Of a DNA stretch of 64,000 nucleotides, positions 1-8,387 are shown one piece after another. The notes below the pieces were generated by a model. That model was not told where the DNA came from and made no database searches. It worked only from the letters and a program-made list of their open reading frames with translations. The stretch is from CAYZJR01 sp964503045 (GTDB lineage: Bacteria; Cyanobacteriota; Vampirovibrionia; Obscuribacterales; Obscuribacteraceae): the NCBI GenBank assembly GCA_964503045.1, contig CAZCZI010000004.1:106713-170712 (forward strand), read 5' to 3'. The position numbers were made by a program, and so were the translations under genes. Every line of letters begins with the position of its first letter. The first letter of the stretch is position 1.

Positions 1-5
1 AGGCA

Positions 6-356
6 GTGGAAGGTTCATCGCGAGGCATTTATGCGCCTGCGGCTTCGGCGGGCACCCCTACAATTGACGCGCCGCGTGCAGCAAGGCGAACGATCACATC
101 CGAGCAATTGCAAAAGATGCGCGATCAGCAGACGCGCCAGCAAAAGCTTTGGTCGAGTTGCCTGCGTGCAATCAACAAGTTGTGGGTGGTGCTCAAAGAG
201 TTGAGTCTGAAACCGCTAAAACGCAAAAAGGTACTTCAGCAGTGCGATATCAGTGGTCACGTGATGACTCGAGTCGGCATGTACGACTTTGCTCCGGTTT
301 GTCGGTTTTGTGGTCGCCAAGTTGAATCTGTCGACGAGCTGAGGCACGTTATGTAG
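6..356 (+). CDS. hypothetical protein, probable C-terminal part
   Basis: The frame is open to the left edge of the window, so the first visible GTG at base 6 may be internal and the gene may begin outside. The visible 116 residues start with an Ala/Pro-rich, low-complexity stretch. A basic middle follows, and then a short Cys motif, VCRFCGRQ, near the C-terminus that could bind a metal, although only one CxxC pair is present. A hairpin follows the stop at 413-437. I do not recognise a family. Confidence 0.45.
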   Translation: MEGSSRGIYAPAASAGTPTIDAPRAARRTITSEQLQKMRDQQTRQQKLWSSCLRAINKLWVVLKELSLKPLKRKKVLQQCDISGHVMTRVGMYDFAPVCRFCGRQVESVDELRHVM

Positions 357-412
357 CTTTTTCGTCTCATAAACCTACCTCTACTTGCAGGCCTTCGCGT
401 GAGATTAATCGC

Positions 413-446
413 AGATCTAGAAACAGTGTCTAGATCTATTTGTTGT
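413..446 (+). terminator. probable Rho-independent terminator
   Basis: An 8-bp perfect stem (AGATCTAG, 413-420, with CTAGATCT, 430-437) encloses a 9-nt loop and is followed by the T-rich ATTTGTTGTT. It sits 57 bases after the first gene and before the DUF4388 gene, where a terminator would be expected. The T-run is interrupted, so the call is moderate. Confidence 0.45.
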
Positions 447-515
447 TGGGAAGAGAGAATGTAGACGGCGGCCCGACTGTCGTGTTTGTCTTGTTTTTCG
501 GGAGTAATTCCGATA

Positions 516-2111
516 ATGATGTTTCGCAAACAAACCGTGCCGGTTAAGTTGAAGCGAATTGCTTCTCGTCCGACGATTGCGGATCTCACCGAGTTTCTGG
601 CTTTGTGTCAGAAAGATCGTGAATCTAAGTTCAGCTATTTCTGGATGAAGGAAAAAGGCTCGGAATTTATGATTCACGTGAAGTTTGCGCCGAGCGCCGT
701 TGAATGGAGAATGTTTGCCGGTGCCGGTGAAGGCGCGCGCGAGCTGTGGTTTTACGTCTCTAACGACACGGCTCATATTTATCAAATGATGATCAACTCT
801 CTTGGTGAAGATTTGCAGGCGGCAATGAAAGCTGATGGTGCGGTCGCACCGAAGCGAGCTGAGGCTCCGGGCAACTTTTCCGGCTTGCCGAGCGACATGG
901 GTGTCTCCACGTTCGATCGCGTTCCGATTGTGCAAGACCCCTTGATGCGACGTCCGCCGCCAGCGGCCCCGCAAGGCGGCGCGCTAAGCGGCGATTTGTC
1001 TGTGGTGCATATCACTAACGTTTTGCAGTCGGTGTCGTTGGGCGGCATGACTGGGCGGTTGAAAATTGACAGCAGCCGTGGACCGATCGAGCTGTTCTTC
1101 GATAAAGGTGCGCCGGTGCACGCGTTTGGATTCAATGGCACGGGCACTGAATGTTTCCTGTTGACTGTGAGCTGCAAGGAAGGAACTTTCCACTTCGAGC
1201 CAAGCTTGAAGACTGAAGATCGCAGTATCACAGCTGGTATCAACATGCTTATGATGCAGGGTGTTCAGTTGATGGACAACACCGACTACCTGCGCAACGA
1301 AGGTGTAACCAACGACAGTATAATCTCTAAGAAAAACCCAGGACTCTCCGAGGCCGGTTTCGAGCAGCTAATGTCGCGTGGTGAGCCCATCGACATGACC
1401 TTATTGAAGTCGTTTTATCTGGCAGTCAATGAGCGTACTTCTCTCAAAGATTTGCTTGCGAAATTCAATTGGGCTAGAAGCCAGTGGGTGCCAGTAGTGG
1501 CAAATTTGGTGCGTTGTGGTGCAGTCGAAGCCCAGGCCGCGGTTCAGAAGAAACTCATCATTGCAGAGCCTAAGCGAATTGACCACATCGCGGTGGAGAA
1601 TGTCGCGCGCCAGCTCGCACGCAATGATACCGGCGTGATGTCATTTCCAGCGTTCATTTACATGATGGAAAGGCAGATCGCTCTTCGCACTCAGACCAGC
1701 GGACCTCTTTCGTTAATCGTTTTCGAAGTGCTTTTGCCTGCAGCCAAGACTGGCATGATTGGGCACAATACAAGCCTTCCTCCGGCTGCAGTCACCGAGC
1801 TCAAACGTCGTGTCGGGCAGCTTATCGGCCCCACTGATCTACTCGCTCATTTCGATCAGCATGATTGGGTAATTGCGCTTGCAGAAAGTAATGCCGCCGC
1901 TGCCCAAGTCATCGCAGAAAGAATCGTGAATGCCATTCGAGCGAGCCACTTGTCTCCGGGCTTGATCGAGGTCGCTATTGCAGTTGGTATCGCAACCCTG
2001 CCCGACGATACCCAAGACTTGCTCAGGCTGATGTGGGCTGGTGAAACTGCAAAAATGCGTGCGCGCACAAGCAACGTGCCTATCTTCAGAGCCTCAGATC
2101 TTAACGACTAG
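516..2111 (+). CDS. DUF4388 (PATAN-like) protein with degenerate GGDEF-like C-terminus
   Basis: The 531-residue product probably starts at ATG 516, which has GGGAG about 9 bases upstream; an upstream TTG at 486 is also open. The middle (about residues 155-255) reads as DUF4388: GDLSVVHITNVLQ, then GGMTGRLKI and a strand-rich segment ending in an MLMMQGVQLMD helix. DUF4388 proteins are common signalling or adhesion regulators in Melainabacteria, Deltaproteobacteria and Cyanobacteria. The C-terminus (about 375-525) has the spacing of a GGDEF or cyclase fold (SLIVFEV, then LLAHFDQHDWVIAL, then VAIAVGIATLPDD). It lacks the GGDEF signature, so cyclase activity is unlikely. The stop abuts the stop of the convergent oxidoreductase gene. 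The molecular role is unknown. Confidence 0.75.
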   Translation: MMFRKQTVPVKLKRIASRPTIADLTEFLALCQKDRESKFSYFWMKEKGSEFMIHVKFAPSAVEWRMFAGAGEGARELWFYVSNDTAHIYQMMINSLGEDLQAAMKADGAVAPKRAEAPGNFSGLPSDMGVSTFDRVPIVQDPLMRRPPPAAPQGGALSGDLSVVHITNVLQSVSLGGMTGRLKIDSSRGPIELFFDKGAPVHAFGFNGTGTECFLLTVSCKEGTFHFEPSLKTEDRSITAGINMLMMQGVQLMDNTDYLRNEGVTNDSIISKKNPGLSEAGFEQLMSRGEPIDMTLLKSFYLAVNERTSLKDLLAKFNWARSQWVPVVANLVRCGAVEAQAAVQKKLIIAEPKRIDHIAVENVARQLARNDTGVMSFPAFIYMMERQIALRTQTSGPLSLIVFEVLLPAAKTGMIGHNTSLPPAAVTELKRRVGQLIGPTDLLAHFDQHDWVIALAESNAAAAQVIAERIVNAIRASHLSPGLIEVAIAVGIATLPDDTQDLLRLMWAGETAKMRARTSNVPIFRASDLND

Positions 2112-3107
2112 CTACTCGCCAGTAGTAAGCACGATTTTGCCGACTGACTTTCTGCTTTCCAGAAGTTCATGCGCCGCGCCTGCATCTTCCAGAGGCAATA
2201 CTTGATTGATGCTTAGCTTGAGCCAGCCTTCTTTGATGCCGTGAAGTACGTCCTGTGACCGCATCTCCAACTCATCGCGATTAAGCAAGTAGTTGAACAG
2301 ACTGCCACCAGCTACGGTGAGCGACTTGCGTTGCAGCAAGTTCGGCGCAATTGGCTCTGCGGGGCCGCTTGCTGCTCCGTAAATCACAATCGTTCCACGC
2401 AATGCCGCTGCTTCAAGATTTCCATTAAATGTGGTTTTGCCGACACCATCAATAATCAGTTCAACCCCACGACCTTCGGTTAGATTTTGCGTTTCCGCTA
2501 CCCAATCTTGGGTGGAGTAGAGAATCACGTCATCGCAGCCGGCTTTTTTGGCGATCTCTGCTTTCTTCTCATTGGAAACGGTGCCGATTACGCGGGCACC
2601 TAGATGTTTCGCCCATTGCACCAACAAAAGTCCCATACCGCCGGCTGCCGCGTGGATTAGTACCGTTTCGCCCTTGTTGGGCTTTCGGTATTCATTTATG
2701 AGGTAGTGAGCGGTCATTCCTTGGAGAGGAAAAGAGGCGCCCTGTTCAAAGGTCATGTCGTCCGGCATATGAATCAGGCTGCTCGCCTTTACATTGCATG
2801 CCTGGGCATACGCTCCGGGCTGTCCGGTGTAGGCAACGCGGTCGCCGGGTTTGAAGCCGGTCACTCCGTCGCCGACCTCATCCACAACACCTGAAGCCTC
2901 CAGCCCTGGCGTATACGGCAGCTGCACCGGGTATTCGCCCCGCCGTTGATAGATATCAATAAAGTTAAGCCCGACTGCCTTAATCTTGACTCTGACTTGC
3001 CCTTCGTGCGGTGGAGCAACTTCGAGCGGCTGGAACTTCATAACGTCGGTTCCGCCGAATTTCTCAATCCAGATACCCTTTACCTTCAAAGCTACTTTGG
3101 TGGCCAC
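2112..3107 (-). CDS. NAD(P)H:quinone oxidoreductase, zinc-free MDR family
   Basis: This is a 331-residue medium-chain reductase of the QOR/zeta-crystallin type, which reduces quinones or enones with NADPH in the cytosol. It shows the GroES-like N-terminus (VGLNFIDIYQRRG, PYTPGLEASGVVDEVG, FKPGDRVAY) and the Rossmann motif HAAAGGMGLLLVQWAK. It lacks the structural and catalytic zinc ligands of alcohol dehydrogenases. GTG at 3105-3107 is preferred because GGAG lies 6 bases upstream and the length matches the family's usual 320-330 residues. The frame stays open another 55 codons upstream, but that stretch is not family-like. The gene is convergent with the DUF4388 gene, stop to stop with no gap. 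Confidence 0.88.
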   Translation of the reverse strand: MATKVALKVKGIWIEKFGGTDVMKFQPLEVAPPHEGQVRVKIKAVGLNFIDIYQRRGEYPVQLPYTPGLEASGVVDEVGDGVTGFKPGDRVAYTGQPGAYAQACNVKASSLIHMPDDMTFEQGASFPLQGMTAHYLINEYRKPNKGETVLIHAAAGGMGLLLVQWAKHLGARVIGTVSNEKKAEIAKKAGCDDVILYSTQDWVAETQNLTEGRGVELIIDGVGKTTFNGNLEAAALRGTIVIYGAASGPAEPIAPNLLQRKSLTVAGGSLFNYLLNRDELEMRSQDVLHGIKEGWLKLSINQVLPLEDAGAAHELLESRKSVGKIVLTTGE

Positions 3108-3335
3108 GGCATTCTCCAAATCCAGGGGGTCAGATCTTAGCGCTTTCCGGGCTGGCGAACCCGAAAAATTTATGCTTGGGAGGCACTTCTTATTAAATTG
3201 GATGAAACCGTAACTCTTAAAGGCCCTAGGGGAACCCCCAGAAAAACAACGGTAAACATGGCGCTTCGTCATAGACCGAAATCAACTACATTTGTAATGC
3301 AAAGAAGTCAAAGGCGGATTGACGAGGAGCTCAAG

Positions 3336-3545
3336 ATGATGACTACGCTGGAACCGACAGAATTCACATTTGCGTCGCAGGTGAGTCTTATTCGCTCCCA
3401 ATCTCGCGAGCCCTTCGATAGAACGTTGAATTCGCTGCCATCGAAAGATCGCAAAGCGGTGAAGAATCAGATTCGACTTCTCAACAAATGGATTGAAGAG
3501 TTGCTCGAGTCGGATCAAGATAGGGGCGGACCAAAACAAGGTTGA
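3336..3545 (+). CDS. small hypothetical hydrophilic protein
   Basis: The gene encodes 69 residues from tandem ATGs at 3336 and 3339, with a good GAGGAG site 7-10 bases upstream. The frame is open further upstream but has no better ribosome site. The product is charged and probably helical at its C-terminus (KAVKNQIRLLNKWIEELLE), with no membrane segment or signal peptide. The stop overlaps the likely promoter of the next gene. I recognise no family. Confidence 0.5.
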   Translation: MMTTLEPTEFTFASQVSLIRSQSREPFDRTLNSLPSKDRKAVKNQIRLLNKWIEELLESDQDRGGPKQG

Positions 3546-3571
3546 AAACTGATTAAAATCGAGCCTATACT
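3542..3571 (+). promoter_or_regulatory. sigma70-like promoter for the large membrane protein gene
   Basis: TTGAAA (3542-3547) is separated by 18 bases from TATACT (3566-3571), close to the vegetative consensus. It lies 27 bases before the proposed start at 3598. This is a sequence match only. Confidence 0.45.
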
Positions 3572-3597
3572 GACTTTCAGATAGCCGGAGCAAGAAT

Positions 3598-6411
3598 CTG
3601 AAACAGGGGCTTTTCAACAAAATCACACGCTGGGGACCGCCTGTTGTCTTGCTCCTACTCGTCTGGGGCTCGTACATATCGCTTATCGCGCGTGGTTACT
3701 TCGTTGCCGATGATCTCTGGCAAGTCAATTTCGCATACAAGGTCTTTTCCGGCGAAACTCAGTTGATTTGGGCTAATTTTGTCAGCAACTACCTGCAAAT
3801 ACCGGGTTTTGACTTTTATCGGCCGCTCCTTATGTTCACGGTGCTCTCCGATTACGCACTGTGGAAAACCAATGCAGCCGGATACTACCTGACCAACACT
3901 TTGTTCTACTCGGTTAACGTCATAGTCTTCTATGCCATCGTCTTGCAGTTGACTCAGTCTTGGGGAGATTGGCGATCGAGAATAGCTGCAATTACGGCAG
4001 CGGCGATTTTTGCTTCCAATCCGCTTCATTGCGAAGATGTCTCATGGATCGCCGGCCGCCCGGACGTTGTGAGCGGTGCATTCTATCTCTCCAGTTTTCT
4101 GATGTTTCTTCGATTTCGCGCAAGCGGCAAGAAACTCACATATGTGCTGAGTCTAATCACATTTTGGTTGGCGCTCATGGCGAAGGAAGCATCGGTGGCA
4201 TTACCGGTGGTGCTATTCACCTTATGTTTCTTGTGGCCGGATGTAGGAAATAATTTGGGTGGAACGGTTAAAGCGGAGAGCTCAGCCCAAGAAGGTGACG
4301 CCGGCGCAGAGGGTGATGAAGAAACCTATGGCGGTGAAGAATCAGCCGAAGATGGCGGTAAGGGAAAACGTGGTAAAGGAAAGCGCAAGAAGAGAAAATG
4401 GGAAAAGAAGAGTTCCACTAGTGCCACTAAGTCATCCACCAACGCGGGAGCAGCTGCCAATAGTGGTACAGTGCCGAAAACTACGTTTGTTGAGAAACTG
4501 GGTTCCTTCAAGCAGCTATTTGTTCGCTCGCTGAAGGCAACATGGGTATTTTGGGTTCTCGACATTATCTATCTTTGCATTCGCACCAGCGCATTAGGAA
4601 CCTTCGTAGGCGGCTATACAGGAGCACTCGGCGGCGCTCTCGATCAGTGGGTCATCCTTCGATGGTTGGAACTGCCGACGTACTACCACATTCTATTTCC
4701 ATTCACTCGTGCAGCATTTTCGGAAGGTGATGCGTTCTGTCTTTATGCGTATGGTGCATACGCAGCAATTTTTGTTTGCTGCGTGATGAGAATTCTATCC
4801 AACAAGCTTTCTTGGAAATGGGCGATTTTGCTTGTTGTTTGGGCAATTAGTGGCATCGTTCCACTCTTCAAACTCTGGGGCGTCGGAGCTAACTTGGAAG
4901 GAAGCCGTTTGGTTTTCTTTTATACGATGCCACTAAGTATGGTGTGCTCGATTATCTTGTTGCAACCATCACTCGGTGCAGGGCGGTTGAAACTTACAGA
5001 GGAGGTGCAAGACCGGCTGGTACCTATAGGATGCCTAGGACTAGGCGCTCTGGTGCTTATGTATGTTGCAGCGACTTATGTCACCAACTCGTTTTGGATT
5101 GGTGCAGGAGAAGAGTCGCGTGCGATTCAGTCGAACTGTTTTGCGATTGCTAAGGAATTGAAGCCCGAGCAACGCGCAGTCATTCTCGGAATTCCTAAAT
5201 TGAACGGTGGCGCCCACGTAATTTTCAACGGCACGACACTTGAAGAATTGTTGAGCCCGCCTTTTATCGATGTGTCTGTATTCCCGAAGTTTCATTCATT
5301 CGAACCATTCTCAGTGGGTCCGGCAGAGACCGTAAATGCTACGCGGCTCAAAGATTTATTGAGTACTTCGACAACAGTCGGACCTTATGTTTGGGATCGT
5401 GAAAAAAGATACTTCCAGCTGTGCCCGGTCCAACAGCCTGCGTCTATGGAACTTAAGCCAATTGCTCTTTCTGCCGATATCGTTCCGGCGGAACAGATTT
5501 CAAAGTTGTTGCCTGTCAATGATCCATCAATAAATGGTATTGCTCCAAGTGAAAGAAAGCGGTGGAAAAAGAAACCGTCAAAGGCTAACAGTGAGCCTGA
5601 AGCGTCCAAAACCGTTCCAACCAACTCGGAAACCACTGCGCCCGACTCACCACTGCTCAAACCCTTTGGCAGAGTCTTTCCGAAAATTAAAGAGAATGAA
5701 CTGGTTCTACAAAGCGTGACTCCTGAAGATGGGTTCGTAATTCAGAACCTCAATATTGATCCGCTGCAAGCAGATTTTCTTGAGTTTGATTTGAAGTGTG
5801 AGCCATTCGACATGGTCGTTCCACTCTTTATAAACTGGCACGGTGTCAGCGCCACGACCCAAGACGAAAATCAAGTCATGTTCGGATTTTCGCCGTCGCG
5901 AAATAAGCCGGTTCACAAAATGCGTGTGAGACTTTCGCACTATTGGCGGTGGTTTACCGGCGGCAAAATCGATGCGATTGTCGTCAAACTATTTTCGAGC
6001 AAAGAGATTTCCGTAAGCAACGTTCGACTTGTGCAAGAAAACGAGTTGGTGCCTAAAATAGAGCTACTTGAAGAGAAGCAATCGCCGAATGGTGAGTACT
6101 TCGTAAAGCGCAAAGAAAATATGATGTTCAGGTTCGATAGCCGTGGCGTGCAAGGTGGACTCAAAACTGCAATCGAAATTACAAAGGACAATTATTTCTT
6201 CGACAACTTTTTGTTCGGCGCCAATGTAACCGAAATCGGACGCAGGCTCTCTGCTCCGAAACTGAACGGTGTCGGGTCGTTGGAGTCATCTGTGTTTCCC
6301 AAAAAAGCGTATTATGAGATTAGGTCTAGATTGATTGGAGAAGGAAACTTTTTCGTCGGTGAGTATTCAGACCCCGTAACCATTTTTATGGAAGACGCAG
6401 CGAAGAAATAG
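3598..6411 (+). CDS. large multi-pass membrane protein, GT-C glycosyltransferase-like
   Basis: About 937 residues. The first half carries roughly ten hydrophobic segments and a first extracytoplasmic loop with YFVADDLWQVNF. That loop resembles the acidic loop of GT-C (PMT/ArnT-type) lipid-linked sugar transferases. A very charged Gly/Glu/Lys-rich insert (about bases 4260-4480) interrupts the membrane part, and the last 350 residues are soluble and beta-rich. Between the upstream in-frame stop (3571) and TTG 3649 there is no ATG, GTG or TTG. CTG at 3598 has GGAG 7 bases upstream and gives a normal N-terminus (short basic helix, then a membrane segment), so I prefer it. TTG 3649 would cut into the first membrane segment. 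The substrate is unknown. Confidence 0.65.
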   Translation: MKQGLFNKITRWGPPVVLLLLVWGSYISLIARGYFVADDLWQVNFAYKVFSGETQLIWANFVSNYLQIPGFDFYRPLLMFTVLSDYALWKTNAAGYYLTNTLFYSVNVIVFYAIVLQLTQSWGDWRSRIAAITAAAIFASNPLHCEDVSWIAGRPDVVSGAFYLSSFLMFLRFRASGKKLTYVLSLITFWLALMAKEASVALPVVLFTLCFLWPDVGNNLGGTVKAESSAQEGDAGAEGDEETYGGEESAEDGGKGKRGKGKRKKRKWEKKSSTSATKSSTNAGAAANSGTVPKTTFVEKLGSFKQLFVRSLKATWVFWVLDIIYLCIRTSALGTFVGGYTGALGGALDQWVILRWLELPTYYHILFPFTRAAFSEGDAFCLYAYGAYAAIFVCCVMRILSNKLSWKWAILLVVWAISGIVPLFKLWGVGANLEGSRLVFFYTMPLSMVCSIILLQPSLGAGRLKLTEEVQDRLVPIGCLGLGALVLMYVAATYVTNSFWIGAGEESRAIQSNCFAIAKELKPEQRAVILGIPKLNGGAHVIFNGTTLEELLSPPFIDVSVFPKFHSFEPFSVGPAETVNATRLKDLLSTSTTVGPYVWDREKRYFQLCPVQQPASMELKPIALSADIVPAEQISKLLPVNDPSINGIAPSERKRWKKKPSKANSEPEASKTVPTNSETTAPDSPLLKPFGRVFPKIKENELVLQSVTPEDGFVIQNLNIDPLQADFLEFDLKCEPFDMVVPLFINWHGVSATTQDENQVMFGFSPSRNKPVHKMRVRLSHYWRWFTGGKIDAIVVKLFSSKEISVSNVRLVQENELVPKIELLEEKQSPNGEYFVKRKENMMFRFDSRGVQGGLKTAIEITKDNYFFDNFLFGANVTEIGRRLSAPKLNGVGSLESSVFPKKAYYEIRSRLIGEGNFFVGEYSDPVTIFMEDAAKK

Positions 6412-6555
6412 CGTTTCTCCGCCTCAAATTGGCAAATCTTCTAGCGAAAAACAAGCGAAGTGATGTGTATATACGCAACGTGACAAGAGCGATCATTGTG
6501 CGTATAGTTAGATCTGGAGACACTGATTCCCTCTTTGCAATGTATGGAGTTGCTC

Positions 6556-6969
6556 ATGTCGAATATGCCTTCAGTGCCGGAGCCGGATAAAACGAGTGTA
6601 CTCAACCTCGATTACAAAACGGCTGCAATCTTGTCGTATTTGCCGGTGTGTGGCGCCAATTTGATTCTGTCGGTTGTGTGGCTTTGCACCGAGCCGAAGA
6701 GCAATTCAAAACTCAGATTTTATGCAATGCAACAAGCAATACTTTCTGGTGCTTTTATTGCGGTTGGAATTATTGTCGGCATTAGCAGCTTTATGCTGGC
6801 GATGATTCCCATAATTGGTGCCCTCGCTGGCTTGTTCGGTTTGGCATGGATGATCGCAGTTGGTGCCTACGTTCTTGCGAATGTGTATGGAATGTATCAG
6901 CTCTATCAAGGAAATGAATTTCGAATTCCGTACATCGCTGATATGGCAGAACAGTACAGCAGCAAGTAG
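6556..6969 (+). CDS. Tic20-like / DUF4870-type small membrane protein
   Basis: The product has 137 residues and three or four hydrophobic segments. Its pattern is typical of DUF4870/Tic20-like proteins: AILSYLPVCGANLI, a polar turn with KLRFYAMQQA, then a long hydrophobic hairpin and a terminal YQGNEFRIPYIADMAEQ. ATG 6556 is chosen because GGAG lies 6 bases upstream; in-frame TTG and ATG codons further upstream have no such site. It is probably an inner-membrane protein of unknown function. Confidence 0.7.
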   Translation: MSNMPSVPEPDKTSVLNLDYKTAAILSYLPVCGANLILSVVWLCTEPKSNSKLRFYAMQQAILSGAFIAVGIIVGISSFMLAMIPIIGALAGLFGLAWMIAVGAYVLANVYGMYQLYQGNEFRIPYIADMAEQYSSK

Positions 6970-7134
6970 AAAACTCAACGACGATTGCAACGCTGTTGCG
7001 AAACTTCATGGTGGAACTAAAAGATTCACCTCCCGTCTCGCTTATGGAAGTAGGTGACTGGAGTTCGACTCGCGCACGCGCTTGGCGGCGCAAGTTTGCA
7101 AGTTTGAATGTATGCCACTACAGATAGTTACTAT

Positions 7135-8369
7135 CTAACCTGGTCGCTCTTCGTCTTCAGGGTCCATTGTTCGTGACAATGCTTCCTCGTTAGGCACACT
7201 GGCAGTTTTGATGATGCCGCTCGAAGTGTCCCCGCTCGAAGTGTCCCCGCTCGAAGTGTCCCCGCTCGAAGTGTCCCCGCTCGAAGNNNNNNNNNNNNNN
7301 NNNNNNNNNNNNNNNNNNNNNNNNNNNNNNNNNNNNNNNNNNNNNNNNNNNNNNNNNNNNNNNNNNNNNNNNNNNNNNNNNNNNNNCCGCTCGAAGTGTC
7401 CCCGCTCGAAGTGTCCCCGCTCGAAGTGTCCCCGCTCGAAGTGTTCCCAGGCGAAGTGTCTCCAGGCGCGGTTTGATTCGCGGTTGCAATTGACGCGTCT
7501 GCTTCAGGAGTCGAAGCATCGTTGGGTGTGGTAATCGGGGTGACGGCCGGTATAGTTGTCGAAGCTGCAGCAGCAACGGCTGCAGTCGTGTCTGTTGCCG
7601 AGATTGCGCCGGCTTTTGCTGGGCGATAGGAGATCCAGAGCGCTGCAACCAATACAACGAAGGAGACCAATGCCCAAATACTGGCCCAAATAATTGCAGG
7701 CACTCCAGTGAGTGTTTCCATGGTCAGAGCATCACCGCGCCGTTCTTGACCATTCACGCCGGCACTAAGAATGATCAGAGCCCTGAGATAATCAACCGCT
7801 TGCACGGTCGTCATCACTGCAAGCATCAGGAGAAACATGTGGCAGAAGAGTTGGGAGCCTCTGCGTGCCACCAATACTACTACCAACCCGATGCCTAGCA
7901 TCCAGAGAAAACTATACATCGAACCGCCGCCATAAAACAGCGTCATCAACACAATCGCCACGCCTGTCGATTGTAAGACTCTTTGTGCGAGCACTGGTTT
8001 GCGGCCCCACCAGATGAGCAAGCCACCAAACACAGCGGTGCCTAAATAACCAGCCATCACCGTCATTATTCGATTGAAAGGACTGCCCGCATAACTCTGT
8101 GTCAAACCTTCTAAGCCTGGCGTAATTTCTATGAATCCGATGCTTCCACCAGTGACTCGCGCCATGAGGGCGTGGCACAGTTCATGCACGATGGTCACGA
8201 ACAATTTGAACGGAAAAAGTGCCGTTGAGACGTAAGGCAGGTCCCAACACACGAGGATCACAACAAGCAATCCAAGCATGATTTGAACTGTCCGCTCGTG
8301 ACGCACCGCGTACCACAGGTCGCCTGCAACTACTTTTGCGTGGGAAGCTGCCATATCTCTCATTTGCAT
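7135..8369 (-). CDS. M50-type zinc metallopeptidase-like membrane protein with SGDTS repeats
   Basis: The protein has an N-terminal cytoplasmic stretch, a first membrane segment, then an intact HExxH motif (VTIVHELCHALMAR). Several more membrane helices with a VTGVPAI-like segment before the last one follow, consistent with an M50-family intramembrane or membrane-anchored metalloprotease. The Ser/Thr/Ala-rich tail ends in tandem SGDTS repeats interrupted by a 100-N gap. Reading straight through the Ns switches frame to a false LRAGT repeat and a stop at 7131. Keeping the SGDTS frame gives a sensible acidic tail ending EEALSRTMDPEDEERPG and a TAG at 7135-7137. GAGGAA precedes ATG 8369. It sits 18 bases downstream of a paralogue that lost HExxH. 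Confidence 0.75.
7216..7470 (-). repeat. 15-bp in-frame tandem repeat encoding SGDTS
   Basis: The plus-strand unit is GTGTCCCCGCTCGAA, nearly identical on both sides of the gap and decaying toward 7470 (PGNTS and PGDTS variants). Each unit encodes SGDTS on the minus strand. If periodicity is kept, the missing sequence must be 5+15n bases, which preserves the reading frame. The 100-N placeholder does not. Confidence 0.85.
7287..7386. other. assembly gap (100 N)
   Basis: Exactly 100 Ns with identical 15-bp repeat sequence on both flanks. This is a placeholder of unknown true length, most likely a collapsed tandem repeat. Confidence 0.98.
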
Positions 8370-8387
8370 TTCGCTTTCCTCGAGATG

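Noticed and set aside
7020..7100. tRNA-like GAGTTCGACTC sequence after the Tic20-like gene
   Set aside because: The flanks do not form a T-arm or acceptor stem.
7131..7286. C-terminal LRAGT repeat tail of the M50-like protein
   Set aside because: It appears only because the 100-N placeholder has the wrong length modulo 3; the SGDTS frame is periodic on both sides and has its own stop at 7135.
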